64,000 nt of DNA from Aureliella helgolandensis (GTDB taxonomy: Bacteria > Planctomycetota > Planctomycetia > Pirellulales > Pirellulaceae), in NCBI RefSeq assembly GCF_007752135.1, contig NZ_CP036298.1, positions 1,178,001-1,242,000 on the forward strand. The letters are read 5' to 3'. Positions 55,949 through 64,000 of this stretch are shown here, one piece after another. The notes under the pieces were generated by a model. That model ran no database searches. It saw only the letters and a list, made by a program, of their open reading frames with translations, and was not told the DNA's origin. The translations under genes were made by a program, and so were the position numbers. The first letter of the stretch is position 1. Each line of letters opens with the position of its first letter.

Positions 55949-56373
55949 CGATACTCTGCTTGTGAACGCACGGCAATCGATAGGTCGGCGACGCCCGCAC
56001 GATTCACTGCTCCATAAACCGCGGCCACGAATTGATGCTCGGCTTTGCCATCAGCCCTCACTACGACCCGTAGGTCTGGATACCGAGCCCGCATTGCTTC
56101 GAGTTTTCGAGTCAGCTCCTGGGGTGTGATGTTTTGACCGTCAAGCAGCACGGCTCCCTCGGCAGTGACCACCACTTCGCGACGATCGGGCGGAGCAATC
56201 ATGGTTTTCAGTTGCCCGGCACCGGGTAGTTTGAGGCCGATTTGCTGCTCGGATTGGCTGAACTGCGTCCCCACCATGAAGAAGATGATCAGGAGGAAGA
56301 CCACGTCGATCATTGGAGTGAGATTGACTGCCGGCAGTTCGTCCGAGCGGCTGGTTTTTAAAGGCATTGGCAA
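55945..56373 (-). CDS. ExbD/TolR family protein
   Basis: Stator/rotor partner of ExbB or TolQ in proton-driven energy transfer across the envelope. 142 residues: a single N-terminal helix with the essential Asp in LTPMIDVVFLLIIFFMVGTQ, then a periplasmic domain with VVVTAEGAVLLDGQNITPQE and RVVVRADGKAEHQF, the ExbD fold. It lies 35 bases after the ExbB/TolQ gene and overlaps the toroid gene by four bases. Confidence 0.93.
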   Translation of the reverse strand: MPMPLKTSRSDELPAVNLTPMIDVVFLLIIFFMVGTQFSQSEQQIGLKLPGAGQLKTMIAPPDRREVVVTAEGAVLLDGQNITPQELTRKLEAMRARYPDLRVVVRADGKAEHQFVAAVYGAVNRAGVADLSIAVRSQAEYR

Positions 56374-56408
56374 CCGCTCCTATGCGGAATGTTTAAGACC
56401 ATGGACTG

Positions 56409-57641
56409 CTAGGCGGCGCGTCGTGAACGACCGCGTCCACGACCGCTAGTTTCTTGGAGAGCCTCGGCACTGATAAGTTCTGCCACACTCTGTGCATGGG
56501 AATCCATCTCTAAAATGAGTTGGTCGGTTCGCCCGACGAAGTAGGCGTAGGCCGCATAGGCTGGAATGGCGACGCACAGGCCGGCTGCAGTGGTCAGTAG
56601 GGCGGCGCCAATGCCCCCAGCCAGCAGTTCGGGGCGTCCCATGGCATCGGCCTTGGCGATCGTGTTGAAGGCGTCGATCATCCCCAGAACCGTACCGAGT
56701 AATCCGAGCAGTGGAGTCAGGTTGCTGATCGAATTGAAGAGTCGCAGGTATTTCTTTAATTGACTGGTGACGCGCTCGCCGGCATCCAGGATGGCTTGCT
56801 CGACTTCAACCACTGGACGCCCCCACTTTTTGAGCGCCGAGGTGAAGAGCTCTGCCATCGGACTGCCGTTCTCCTCGCACAACGCAATGGCTTCATCGCG
56901 GTCCAATTGCTGTTGTTCGAGTTGTTCAATCACCCCGCGTACGAAAGGTTTCGGGATTACACGTCCGCGCCGCAAAAAGGTTGCTCGTTCGAAGACAAAG
57001 ACGAGCAGAACGAAAGAGCTGAAAATAATCGGTAACATCAAAATCCCGCCCTCACGGATGATGCCGATGATGTTCCCCATTTGAATGGCACTCTCGCTGG
57101 GCTGCTCCGACGCTGCGGGTTGTAGACTGCTGGGGTCGCCTGGCAGGGGAGTCGTCGTTGGGCTCACGGTATTATTGCTGTTGCCCACGTTGAACTGGGG
57201 AGCCGCGGCAATTCTCGCGGAAGGCTGTTGTTGAGCCGCCATGGAGCTAGCGGTTGGGGACCCAAATCCCTGGGAATTGTAGTTTACCGGCGGCGGGGCG
57301 TAGCCCTGGGCGAACGCGGAATGCATCGACCCGAGCATGTACATCAGGACCAAGAAGCATGGGAGACCAATCCCCCAGCAGCTGCCAATGGGATAGGACA
57401 CCATGTTCTGCGGTGAGTTCCTACGAGCCATGGCGGAGCGAACTGAAGCAAAGATGCCAGTAAGCAAGGGAGTCATCCCAGTGATACAGAAGGTCGGTTG
57501 ATATCGGCTCATCGCAGGTTGCAGTCGGGTGTGCGGGGGCGAAGGGATTGTGTGGTTTGGGAGTTGTAAATGTGGTGAGAGGACAAGGTGAATCCGAGTG
57601 TCCAATTCAAAGTCACCGGATGGAGTGTCGTTCGAATTCAT
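56409..57641 (-). CDS. MotA/TolQ/ExbB proton channel protein with long N-terminus
   Basis: 410 residues. The proton-channel core is C-terminal: [20 protein letters not shown] with [10 protein letters not shown], the cytoplasmic loop, and [20 protein letters not shown] followed by [20 protein letters not shown], which are the ExbB/TolQ pore helices. The first 150 residues are unusual: a hydrophobic helix ([20 protein letters not shown]) and a Pro/Gln/Ser-rich periplasmic stretch. ATG 57641 overlaps the stop of the TPR gene (ATGA) and has GGGAG upstream, so it is preferred; ATG 57431 would give a plain signal-like start and remains possible. Confidence 0.88.
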   Translation of the reverse strand: MNSNDTPSGDFELDTRIHLVLSPHLQLPNHTIPSPPHTRLQPAMSRYQPTFCITGMTPLLTGIFASVRSAMARRNSPQNMVSYPIGSCWGIGLPCFLVLMYMLGSMHSAFAQGYAPPPVNYNSQGFGSPTASSMAAQQQPSARIAAAPQFNVGNSNNTVSPTTTPLPGDPSSLQPAASEQPSESAIQMGNIIGIIREGGILMLPIIFSSFVLLVFVFERATFLRRGRVIPKPFVRGVIEQLEQQQLDRDEAIALCEENGSPMAELFTSALKKWGRPVVEVEQAILDAGERVTSQLKKYLRLFNSISNLTPLLGLLGTVLGMIDAFNTIAKADAMGRPELLAGGIGAALLTTAAGLCVAIPAYAAYAYFVGRTDQLILEMDSHAQSVAELISAEALQETSGRGRGRSRRAA

Positions 57642-58978
57642 CTCACAGGGGCTCCCAGTGCTTCGCTCAGTGTCGCAATGCGACCTAGAGCTTCTTGTGC
57701 ATTCTGCGGAGAAATTTGCGACTCGACAGCTTTGCGGTAGTTGTCAAGCGCTGCCTGTGGTTGGCCAAGCGATTCCTGACATTTAGCCATTTGGAGTCTC
57801 GCTCGTACTTGCCAATCAGGGAAGTCCACGCGCTCCGCGGCGCGTTGATAGTAGGTGATGGCCGTTGCGTAGTCATGTTGCATGAAACGAATCTCCCCCA
57901 ACAGCCATTCGGCCTTGGGCAACGCCTCGTGGCCCTCCGCGTGAGGCGACTGGAGCACGGTGTGAAGCACGGCCGATGCCGATTCAAAATCGACTACCGC
58001 AATGGCGCATCGTGCCTGCAGCAGCGCGTATTCGTTGCGCTGAGGGAATTCTGGGTAGTCGTCCATTGCTTGCAGAAGCACCTGGGATGCAGCGTGATAC
58101 CGTTTGTGGCGACAGAGATGCTCCGCCGAACGCAGGGCTAGCGTAGGCGCCCAGGCGGGGACTCGCTCCTGGGCATCGATAAACCGTTCGAGCCAGGCCA
58201 ATTGTTCTTCCAGCAAGGAAGTGTTGTGGCCGCGTTGGGCTGCCTCCAATATCAGAAATCGCACTGCTACCTGACGTTCACTCGGTAAGTCCGCAAGTTG
58301 GAATTGCTGCAACCGATCGAGGGCCCCATCTGCATCATTTTGAGCGAGGCAGTTCTGCACTTGCAGGAGCGGTAAGCGATAGGCCAAATCGTCCTTAAGC
58401 TTAAGCTGACGTGGCTCCGTCGACTCTTCGCATGCTCTCTGCAGCCAGTCCTCGGCAGCTTGGTAATTGCGCAGTTTTTCCTGTGTCCGAGCCAGTGTTA
58501 CGGCTACCTCGAGTCGCAATTTGCTCCGCAGCGTTTCGGCCGTTTCAGCAGGGTCTGGTGTGAGGCGAGTGTGCAGTCGCGCCAGCGGCTCCAGGACCAC
58601 TTGCGTCTGGGGAAGCTCCACCAGACCACGGGCAAAAACATCTAGGAATTGAGACCGGGTACTAGGAGCAAGGCGGTCAAGCGTGGTGGACGACTCCACG
58701 CGAGGTGCCCAGTTTGCCAGCAACTCGAGTGCGACTCGTGGTTGCTGCCGCAGCAGATGCAGCTCTGCTAGATGGACCACCGCCACTTCGCTTAATGGTG
58801 ACTTGGGGAAGCTCGTAATGAGGGTATCGAGAGCTACGAAAGCTCCATCGACATCATCGGCAGTCAAGGCCGCAGAGGCTTGCCGGTAAAGCTCACAGAC
58901 GGGAGCCTGAGTCGCATCCGGTGCGGTGTTGGGTAAGACAATGCCCGCGAAGAGCAGAGCGCAATAGATCGCAACCAC
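57638..58978 (-). CDS. Exported TPR-repeat protein
   Basis: 446 residues. The N-terminus ([19 protein letters not shown]) is a signal peptide. The rest consists of TPR-like helical pairs, for example [40 protein letters not shown] and [20 protein letters not shown] near the C-terminus, where the last repeats ([20 protein letters not shown]) are closest to TPR consensus and to CpoB/YbgF-like proteins. GTG 58978 is preceded by AGGGAGG seven bases upstream. It is the first gene of a unit with ExbB, ExbD and the toroid protein, so it probably acts with them in the periplasm. Confidence 0.82.
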   Translation of the reverse strand: MVAIYCALLFAGIVLPNTAPDATQAPVCELYRQASAALTADDVDGAFVALDTLITSFPKSPLSEVAVVHLAELHLLRQQPRVALELLANWAPRVESSTTLDRLAPSTRSQFLDVFARGLVELPQTQVVLEPLARLHTRLTPDPAETAETLRSKLRLEVAVTLARTQEKLRNYQAAEDWLQRACEESTEPRQLKLKDDLAYRLPLLQVQNCLAQNDADGALDRLQQFQLADLPSERQVAVRFLILEAAQRGHNTSLLEEQLAWLERFIDAQERVPAWAPTLALRSAEHLCRHKRYHAASQVLLQAMDDYPEFPQRNEYALLQARCAIAVVDFESASAVLHTVLQSPHAEGHEALPKAEWLLGEIRFMQHDYATAITYYQRAAERVDFPDWQVRARLQMAKCQESLGQPQAALDNYRKAVESQISPQNAQEALGRIATLSEALGAPVR

Positions 58979-59341
58979 CGATCGGCCTCCCTGCTTACGG
59001 TGAAATGGATTGAATTGACGAGCGCGGTATCCTACCGCTATATGAACTATCGACTTTTAGCGGGCTGGCTTCTGAGAAACAAGATAAACTGCGGGTTACA
59101 CGGGTTTAAGGTGGAAGTCGCGAGAGAACGGCCCCCCCAGGATGAGCGGAGCCGAGCGTGTTTCTTAAGCGACTTAGCCCCAAAGGGTGGTGCGGGTCGT
59201 CTTTGGCGGGGGCCTGCAGTGTTGGCATTCGAGTATTGGGCGTTTGCATACAGGCGTTTTGCATACAGGCGTTTGCATACTGGTCGTTTGAGTGCTGGTC
59301 GAGGAAACTTTCACACGGCGCAGCACTCCGCAGCCCAGTTG
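58979..59341. other. Intergenic region upstream of the TPR-ExbB-ExbD unit
   Basis: About 360 bases between trpS and the TPR gene on the minus strand. It includes the tandem repeat at 59228-59301. The promoter of the unit should be here; no clear hexamer pair is seen. Confidence 0.4.
59228..59301. repeat. Imperfect 14/15-base tandem repeat
   Basis: Five copies of a unit close to TTTGCATACAGGCG: 59228-59242, 59243-59256, 59257-59271, 59272-59286 and 59287-59301. The middle copies are nearly identical; the first and last are diverged. Non-coding, in the upstream region of the TPR-ExbB-ExbD unit. Confidence 0.8.
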
Positions 59342-60313
59342 CTAGCTTGGAGCGGTGAGCCCGCAAGCTTCCTCGGCCCGTGCTAGGACGGCTGCAGCCT
59401 GAACTCGCGCCCGCTTAGCACCTTCTCGAAGAATATCGGCGACTGTGTCGGGACGCTGTTCAAGCTCGCGTCGCTTCTCACGTGCAGGCGCGAAGAATTT
59501 TTCGGCAGCGTCAGCTAGGGCTTTTTTGACTTGTCCATAGCCAAATCCGCCGCGTCGATAGAGATCCGCCATTTCCTGCAATTCTTCAGGGGACGCCATT
59601 AGTTTCAACAGCTGATACAAATGATCGGTTTCGGGATCCTTGGCGTCCTCCATCGGACGACTATCGGTTTGGATCCGCATGATCTTCTTGCGTGCTGCTT
59701 TCTCCTCTTCAAAGAGACTGATGATATTGTCATAGCTCTTCGACATCTTCTCGCCATCGGTGCCCGGTACCTTAGCGGAATCGGCCATCAAACGCGCTTC
59801 TGGCAGGACGAATACCTCGCTAAACTTGTGATTGAAACTTTTCGCAAGATCCCGGCACACCTCAATGTGCTGCACCTGATCCTGCCCGACGGGGACCCAA
59901 TTCGCGTCGTACGCCAAAATGTCGGCCGCCATGAGGACTGGGTAGGTGAACAGACCTGCGTCTGCTGCAATGCCACGCTCCTTCTTCTCTTTGAACGAAA
60001 CGCATCGTTCCAGCAAGCCCATGGGAGTGCTGGTCATTAGGATCCAGGTTAATTGGGAGACCTCAGGGACATCCGATTGCACGTAGAGCGTTGCCTTGTT
60101 CGGATCGAGTCCGAGCGCCAGCAGGTCCAGCGCAGCATCATGCGTCAGGCTACGCAGAAGTGCTGCGTCCCGAATGGTGGTTAACGCATGCAGGTTAGCA
60201 ATGAAGTAGTAGCTGTCATGCTCGTTTTGCAAGTCAATGTACTGGCGAATGGCACCGAAGTAGTTGCCCCAGTGGAATCGACCGGTTGGCTGGATGCCCG
60301 ATAAAACTCTCAT
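59342..60313 (-). CDS. trpS: Tryptophan-tRNA ligase
   Basis: Class I aminoacyl-tRNA synthetase charging tRNA-Trp. 323 residues: [20 protein letters not shown] holds the HIGH-type motif (HWGN), [20 protein letters not shown] the substrate pocket, and [11 protein letters not shown] the KMSKS loop. The C-terminal region is a helical anticodon-binding bundle. Length is normal for the compact bacterial type. The next gene on this strand is the TPR gene, 363 bases on. Confidence 0.96.
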   Translation of the reverse strand: MRVLSGIQPTGRFHWGNYFGAIRQYIDLQNEHDSYYFIANLHALTTIRDAALLRSLTHDAALDLLALGLDPNKATLYVQSDVPEVSQLTWILMTSTPMGLLERCVSFKEKKERGIAADAGLFTYPVLMAADILAYDANWVPVGQDQVQHIEVCRDLAKSFNHKFSEVFVLPEARLMADSAKVPGTDGEKMSKSYDNIISLFEEEKAARKKIMRIQTDSRPMEDAKDPETDHLYQLLKLMASPEELQEMADLYRRGGFGYGQVKKALADAAEKFFAPAREKRRELEQRPDTVADILREGAKRARVQAAAVLARAEEACGLTAPS

Positions 60314-60422
60314 GTCGCGCTATTGCTTATAGGAAATTGGTGAATACGGATTACGAAGGAATTATGCGGCGGGTGGCTACTGGGGAGTCGGCCGCGTTGC
60401 CAGCTTGAGGAGGTTCAATCGC

Positions 60423-61397
60423 TTAGGGGTTGACCAGAGTGCCAACCGCCTCACGAACATTCTTGGCATGAATCTCTTGCAATGCGAGGGGCACTGCATC
60501 CACCAGGCGTTCACTCACGGTTGGGTCGTAGTAGTTGGCGGTTCCAATCTGCACGCAACTGGCGCCGGCGGCGAAGAACTCCATCACGTCGTCAATCGTG
60601 GCGATGCCTCCAATGCCTACAATGGGAATGTCAACCGAACTGGCTACTTGGTAAACACAACGCAAGGCGACCGGTTTAATGGCTGGACCGCTGAGGCCTC
60701 CTAAGACATTGCCTAGCATCGGTTTGGCTTTACGCCAATCGATCGCCATTCCCAAGAGGGTATTGATGCAGCTGACCGCGTCGGCACCGCCGTCACGGGC
60801 GGCTTGCGCAATCGTCGCAATACTGGTCACATTGGGCGTCAGCTTGGCCAGCAGTGGTAAATTGCATACCGAGCGAACCCCCTCGATGACTTGACGGCAG
60901 AGCGTCGGGTCGGTGCCAAAATCAACACCGCCACTTACATTGGGGCAGGAAATGTTGAGCTCTAAGGCGGTAGCGCCTCCGGCTTGTTCAATCCTCTGTG
61001 CCAGCTCTTGAAACTCCGCCATGCTCTTGCCAGCGATGCTGACGATGATCGCGGTATCCAGCGTTCTGAGGTAGTTGAGGTGACCGTCAATGAAGGCATC
61101 AATTCCATCGTTGTCGAGTCCAATGGAATTCAACAAGCCGGCGGTTGTTTCTACGGTTCGCCAGGGAGCATTTCCAGGTCGAGGCTGTAGCGTGATCGTC
61201 TTAGGCAGAATGCCTCCCAGGCGGTCAAGTCGGACGAGTTTCTCCATTTCTCGGGCGTATCCGAATGTGCCCGAGGCGACCAGGATGGGATTGCGAAGTT
61301 GGAGTCGCCCTAGTTGGACTGACAAATCGGGAGAAGGGAGAGCTTGAGGCACTGGGAAGCGATCGGTGGAGATGCAGGAAGGGACTGGAAGAGGCAC
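60423..61397 (-). CDS. pyrD: Dihydroorotate dehydrogenase, class 1B catalytic subunit
   Basis: FMN enzyme oxidising dihydroorotate to orotate in pyrimidine synthesis. 324 residues: QLRNPILVASGTFGYAREME, LNSIGLDNDGIDAFI, LELNISCPNVSGGVDFGTDP with the class 1 catalytic Cys, LAKLTPNV and IPIVGIGGIATIDDVMEFFA with the FMN phosphate site. Class 1B normally works with an electron-transfer subunit (PyrK), which is not adjacent. It starts 16 bases behind coaB and is probably co-transcribed with it. Confidence 0.94.
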   Translation of the reverse strand: MPLPVPSCISTDRFPVPQALPSPDLSVQLGRLQLRNPILVASGTFGYAREMEKLVRLDRLGGILPKTITLQPRPGNAPWRTVETTAGLLNSIGLDNDGIDAFIDGHLNYLRTLDTAIIVSIAGKSMAEFQELAQRIEQAGGATALELNISCPNVSGGVDFGTDPTLCRQVIEGVRSVCNLPLLAKLTPNVTSIATIAQAARDGGADAVSCINTLLGMAIDWRKAKPMLGNVLGGLSGPAIKPVALRCVYQVASSVDIPIVGIGGIATIDDVMEFFAAGASCVQIGTANYYDPTVSERLVDAVPLALQEIHAKNVREAVGTLVNP

Positions 61398-61413
61398 TTC
61401 AGGTTACTAAGTA

Positions 61414-62049
61414 TTAAGATTTCGTCCGAATCAGCAACTGGGTAGCTTTGAGGATGGCGGCTGCCACCACTTGTTTGCTGCCAGTAACATGAGCCAGTGT
61501 TGTACCGTCCGAGGCCAGGATTTCGACGTCGTTGGTCAGTGAATTGATCGCTGCCGGCCCGTTGGAGACCATCATGTCGCAGCATTTACGCTGCATTTTC
61601 ACGATAGCCCGAAAACGCCGGTCCTCGGTTTCCAACGCAAAACCAACCACCCACTGATGTTTTTTCTTGGTGGCGGCGGCAGTTGCAACGATATCGGCCG
61701 TTTCGATCAGCTCCAATTCTAGGGGCTGGCCATCTTTCGCAAGCTTTTCAGTACTAATGCGATGCGGCATGTAATCGCAAGGTGCTGCGGCGCCGATGAG
61801 TCCGTCGCAGGCTGGGAACAACTCCAGCACGGCATTGAGCATTTCGTCCGTGGTGTCGACCGCGATGACCGTCGCGGCTGCCGGATAATCGATGGAGACT
61901 GGGCCCGTCACGACTGTAACGTCGTGCCCGGCTTCTAGGGCCGCCTCAGCCAGGGCCTGCCCCATGCGTCCGCTACTGGCGTTCGTCAGGTAACGGACGG
62001 GGTCCAAATACTGCCGGGTTGGACCGGAGGTGATTAAGATATTGGCCAT
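61414..62049 (-). CDS. coaB: Stand-alone phosphopantothenate-cysteine ligase domain (CoaB)
   Basis: Joins cysteine to 4'-phosphopantothenate in coenzyme A synthesis. 211 residues matching the C-terminal half of the bifunctional CoaBC (Dfp) protein: ILITSGPTRQYLDPVRYLTN, ASSGRMGQALAEAALEAGHD, VTVVTGPVSI, AAPCDYMPHR and VGFALETED. The CoaC flavoprotein half is missing, so the decarboxylase must be encoded elsewhere; split genes occur in planctomycetes. Co-oriented with pyrD at 16 bases. Confidence 0.92.
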   Translation of the reverse strand: MANILITSGPTRQYLDPVRYLTNASSGRMGQALAEAALEAGHDVTVVTGPVSIDYPAAATVIAVDTTDEMLNAVLELFPACDGLIGAAAPCDYMPHRISTEKLAKDGQPLELELIETADIVATAAATKKKHQWVVGFALETEDRRFRAIVKMQRKCCDMMVSNGPAAINSLTNDVEILASDGTTLAHVTGSKQVVAAAILKATQLLIRTKS

Positions 62050-62268
62050 GATTCGCCCACTAATTGGCTACGAACCACGCCTTGTGTTCGGAAGCTAGCC
62101 CAATAGAGATCTGGTTTTCAATGCATGCATTCAATGGCATGTGGAATGCCTCACATTGTACTCAGGATAGCCAAGGGATGAAGATGGCTACCCTGGACGC
62201 GATCAGGGATTGGTTGGGGAGGCCTGTTTCGCGTAAACACCTGCAATCTTGGACTGCGCGTAAAGGGG

Positions 62269-64000
62269 CTACTTCGAGCCACCGGAAAGGCCCGACAAGA
62301 CACCCCCTACGGCTCCACCAAGGCCACTTCCGAGGCCACTTCCGAGGCCTGCCGTGCCTCCACTGAGCCCACCGCCCAGACCGCCACCCAGACCGCCGCC
62401 CAGTCCGCCACCCAGTCCGCCACCCAGTCCGCCACCCAACCCGCCACCCAACCCGCCACCCAACCCGCCACCCAACCCGCCGCTCAACCCGCCGCTGAGT
62501 CCACCACTGAGGCCGGAGGTGACTCCCCCTAGGCCGCCACTGAGTCCGCCTGTCACTCCCGACAATCCTCCCCCTACATTGGAGAGGCCGGAGCCAAGGG
62601 GTAAGGTGCTAGACAGTGTTGATCCCAGTTGAGAAACGCCACCTTCAACCTTGCTGATCAATCGCTGTGGCTGCTGCCCACCTGCTCCTACACCGGATAG
62701 TCCGATATTGGAAAGGGCGTTTTGGCTCAGGAGTTGTTCGCTTACTTGTCCTGGCGTTGCATGATTCAGGGTGCTCGTTGCCCGTCCCTTCAGACCGGTG
62801 CCGTTACCTGCGGTTTGAAGCAGTGCATGCGCCTGTTCAACAACGGTGTGTGACAATAAAGCCGTTTGGACAACTGCATTGCCTGCCGGGCTGTTGATAA
62901 GCTGCATCGCGGTTAGCAGGTCATGGGGAGGCCGCTGCGAAGGGTTCTGCTCGCAGAACTGAGCCCAGCCCGCCAGGCGTTGTACAAAGTTTGTTCCTAG
63001 GCTTTGGTGGATTTTCTGATACTGCCCCAACAGTGTCCTGCCGGCGGTTTCTGTCAAACACCATTGTTGGAGGCCTAGGCTTTTTCCGGTCGAGCCATAA
63101 TAGTCTCCGAAGAAGAACTGGTTGCTGTTCTGATCGACAAAGAGGTGCAACAGTATGTTTTGGATTTGCAATGGCTCAAAGGTTTGGAGATGCAGTGGCT
63201 GCAGTTGGCTCATCTCTGATTGGGGGAAACGGACCGGGGCAAACAGGATGCCACGCCCTTCGAGCATGTGATCCACGTAGCTTGGAATTTCAATCGTTTT
63301 TCCCAAGCTGCGAAAACTGGTTGCAGGGATTAGGATCTCTCTCTTGGAGCTCTGTACTACGCTGCGAACCTGCCCTGTTGGTTTCCAGTAACCTGGCGTT
63401 CTTGCAAATTGGTCGCCTACTGCAATCCACTCGGGGGCTTTCCAGCTCATGCCTTCGGGAGCTTTCCGCAGTACACCGGTGATCCAGGTGAAATCATTCT
63501 GCGCGTGGTCATAGTCCCAATAGCCAGAGACAAACGTGTGGCCTGCAATCTTGGCTGGAAAATTTTCCAATACTTTGGCAGGCGGGTTAAGTGGTGCGAA
63601 GGTGTCTTGCATCGCCTCTGCCGTCATTGGTCTTGCGAAGGCTTCGTGGACTGCTCCACGTAGTTGCGGGGAGACATTGATCGACAACAGACTCGAGGCG
63701 TTGGAGTCGACCAGGTTGCCAGAGTTCTGTGAGGAGGCGTTGATATTTGCGATTCGACCGGTGGGTTGATTGTTTCCCGATCCGCTGAGTCCACCGTTCA
63801 CTGCGACCAGCGGATTGATGTCGGTGTCGCTTCGATTCGCGGAGTCTTGACCGCCAAGGTTGACGTTGGCGATTCGGCCGGTGGGTTGATTGTTTCCCGA
63901 TCCGCTGAGTCCACCGTTCACCGCGACCAGCGGATTGATGTCGGTGTCGCTTCGATTCGCGGAGTCTTGACCGCCAAGATTGACGTTGGCGATTCGACCG
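62269..64000 (-). CDS. Repeat-rich protein with YXWGXW-like core and Gly-rich tail, N-terminus beyond the window
   Basis: The frame is open to base 64000, so the start is missing. From the right edge inward: at least two near-identical 40-residue repeats (GGLSGSGNNQPTGRIAN with NPLVAV), then a core (about 63040-63660) containing VSGYWDYDHAQNDFTWITGV and QFARTPGYWKPTGQ, similar to YXWGXW-type repeats of planctomycete envelope proteins, a helical part (LLTAMQLINSPAGNAVVQTA), and a Gly/Leu/Ser-rich tail of GGLG-type tetrads ending GGVLSGLSGGSK. The tail and repeats suggest a structural surface or matrix protein. The signal peptide cannot be judged. Confidence 0.78.
   Translation of the reverse strand, partial: GRIANVNLGGQDSANRSDTDINPLVAVNGGLSGSGNNQPTGRIANVNLGGQDSANRSDTDINPLVAVNGGLSGSGNNQPTGRIANINASSQNSGNLVDSNASSLLSINVSPQLRGAVHEAFARPMTAEAMQDTFAPLNPPAKVLENFPAKIAGHTFVSGYWDYDHAQNDFTWITGVLRKAPEGMSWKAPEWIAVGDQFARTPGYWKPTGQVRSVVQSSKREILIPATSFRSLGKTIEIPSYVDHMLEGRGILFAPVRFPQSEMSQLQPLHLQTFEPLQIQNILLHLFVDQNSNQFFFGDYYGSTGKSLGLQQWCLTETAGRTLLGQYQKIHQSLGTNFVQRLAGWAQFCEQNPSQRPPHDLLTAMQLINSPAGNAVVQTALLSHTVVEQAHALLQTAGNGTGLKGRATSTLNHATPGQVSEQLLSQNALSNIGLSGVGAGGQQPQRLISKVEGGVSQLGSTLSSTLPLGSGLSNVGGGLSGVTGGLSGGLGGVTSGLSGGLSGGLSGGLGGGLGGGLGGGLGGGLGGGLGGGLGGGLGGGLGGGLSGGTAGLGSGLGSGLGGAVGGVLSGLSGGSK
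62366..62510. repeat. 12-base repeats coding for the GGLG tail
   Basis: Consecutive units close to CCACCCAACCCG/CCACCCAGTCCG, each coding (minus strand) for a GGLG tetrad, make up this stretch of the terminal gene. They are in frame and therefore part of the coding sequence. Confidence 0.85.
63751..64000. repeat. 120-base in-frame tandem repeats at the right edge
   Basis: Units start at 63751, 63871 and 63991 (the last cut by the edge). The two complete units differ at only three positions out of 120. Each codes for 40 residues of the terminal gene, so the array is a recent in-frame expansion. Confidence 0.92.

Noticed and set aside
59228-59301. Tandem repeat considered as a CRISPR array
   Set aside because: Units are 14-15 bases with no spacers between them and no cas genes nearby.
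63751-64000. 120-base repeats considered as CRISPR or a mobile-element repeat
   Set aside because: They are contiguous, in frame and code for part of the terminal protein.

Overview
The window comes from a planctomycete, most likely a Pirellulaceae-type marine or freshwater species. The evidence is (a) a secreted CAP-domain protein that opens with the LEALETRRLLA signature and ends in paired dockerin-like Ca-binding repeats, (b) a 2337-residue tandem UvrA of the kind known from the Planctomycetes-Chlamydiae group, (c) an EF-G with the HIDSGKTT P-loop variant of the spirochaete/planctomycete/mitochondrial branch, (d) an ExbB/ExbD operon encoding a membrane-anchored squalene-cyclase-like toroid, and (e) an S10-spc-alpha ribosomal cluster that has lost several usual members. 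No rRNA, tRNA, insertion sequence, prophage or CRISPR array was seen; the DNA looks like stable chromosomal backbone.

Layout. 1-2531: the start of an M20 peptidase (cut by the left edge) and glgC. 2787-5685: an efflux permease plus HlyD adaptor with no ATPase gene beside them. 5933-7562: Tat-type metallophosphoesterase and a DUF2293 protein. 7926-10028: EF-G. 10130-12670: WecG/TagA glycosyltransferase divergent from a degenerate sulfatase-like protein. 12708-20281: a LigD-phosphoesterase-like gene divergent from the giant uvrA. 20882-25252: small lipoprotein, secreted protein, egtD-egtB (ergothioneine pathway) and a small membrane protein. 25618-40933 (minus strand): 27 genes from rpsJ to rpmG, including secY, adk and rpoA, ending in a clear intrinsic terminator. 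41034-43529: candidate microprotein, an extremely acidic protein and lpdA. 43550-50737 (minus): dockerin CAP protein, folK, a membrane protein, a P-loop-less GspE/PilB-like protein coupled to an intact PilT, and hisF. 51365-58978 (minus): an envelope locus with a TPR protein, ExbB/TolQ, ExbD/TolR, a TM-proline-rich-toroid protein, an OmpA-type lipoprotein and an NPF-motif protein. 59342-62049 (minus): trpS, pyrD and a stand-alone coaB. 62269-64000 (minus): the C-terminal part of a repeat-rich secreted protein that leaves the window.

How the parts work together. The ribosomal cluster supplies translation, secretion (SecY) and transcription (RpoA) proteins. EgtD and EgtB form the committed part of ergothioneine synthesis. 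PyrD and CoaB are probably co-transcribed. The most interesting region is 51365-58978: its order and 4-bp gene overlaps resemble a Tol-Pal system (CpoB-like TPR protein, TolQ, TolR, Pal-like lipoprotein), but the place of TolA/TonB is taken by a protein with a TolA/TonB-like N-terminus (membrane segments, then a long proline-rich stretch) followed by a terpenoid-cyclase-like alpha/alpha toroid. That assignment is inference from gene order and topology.
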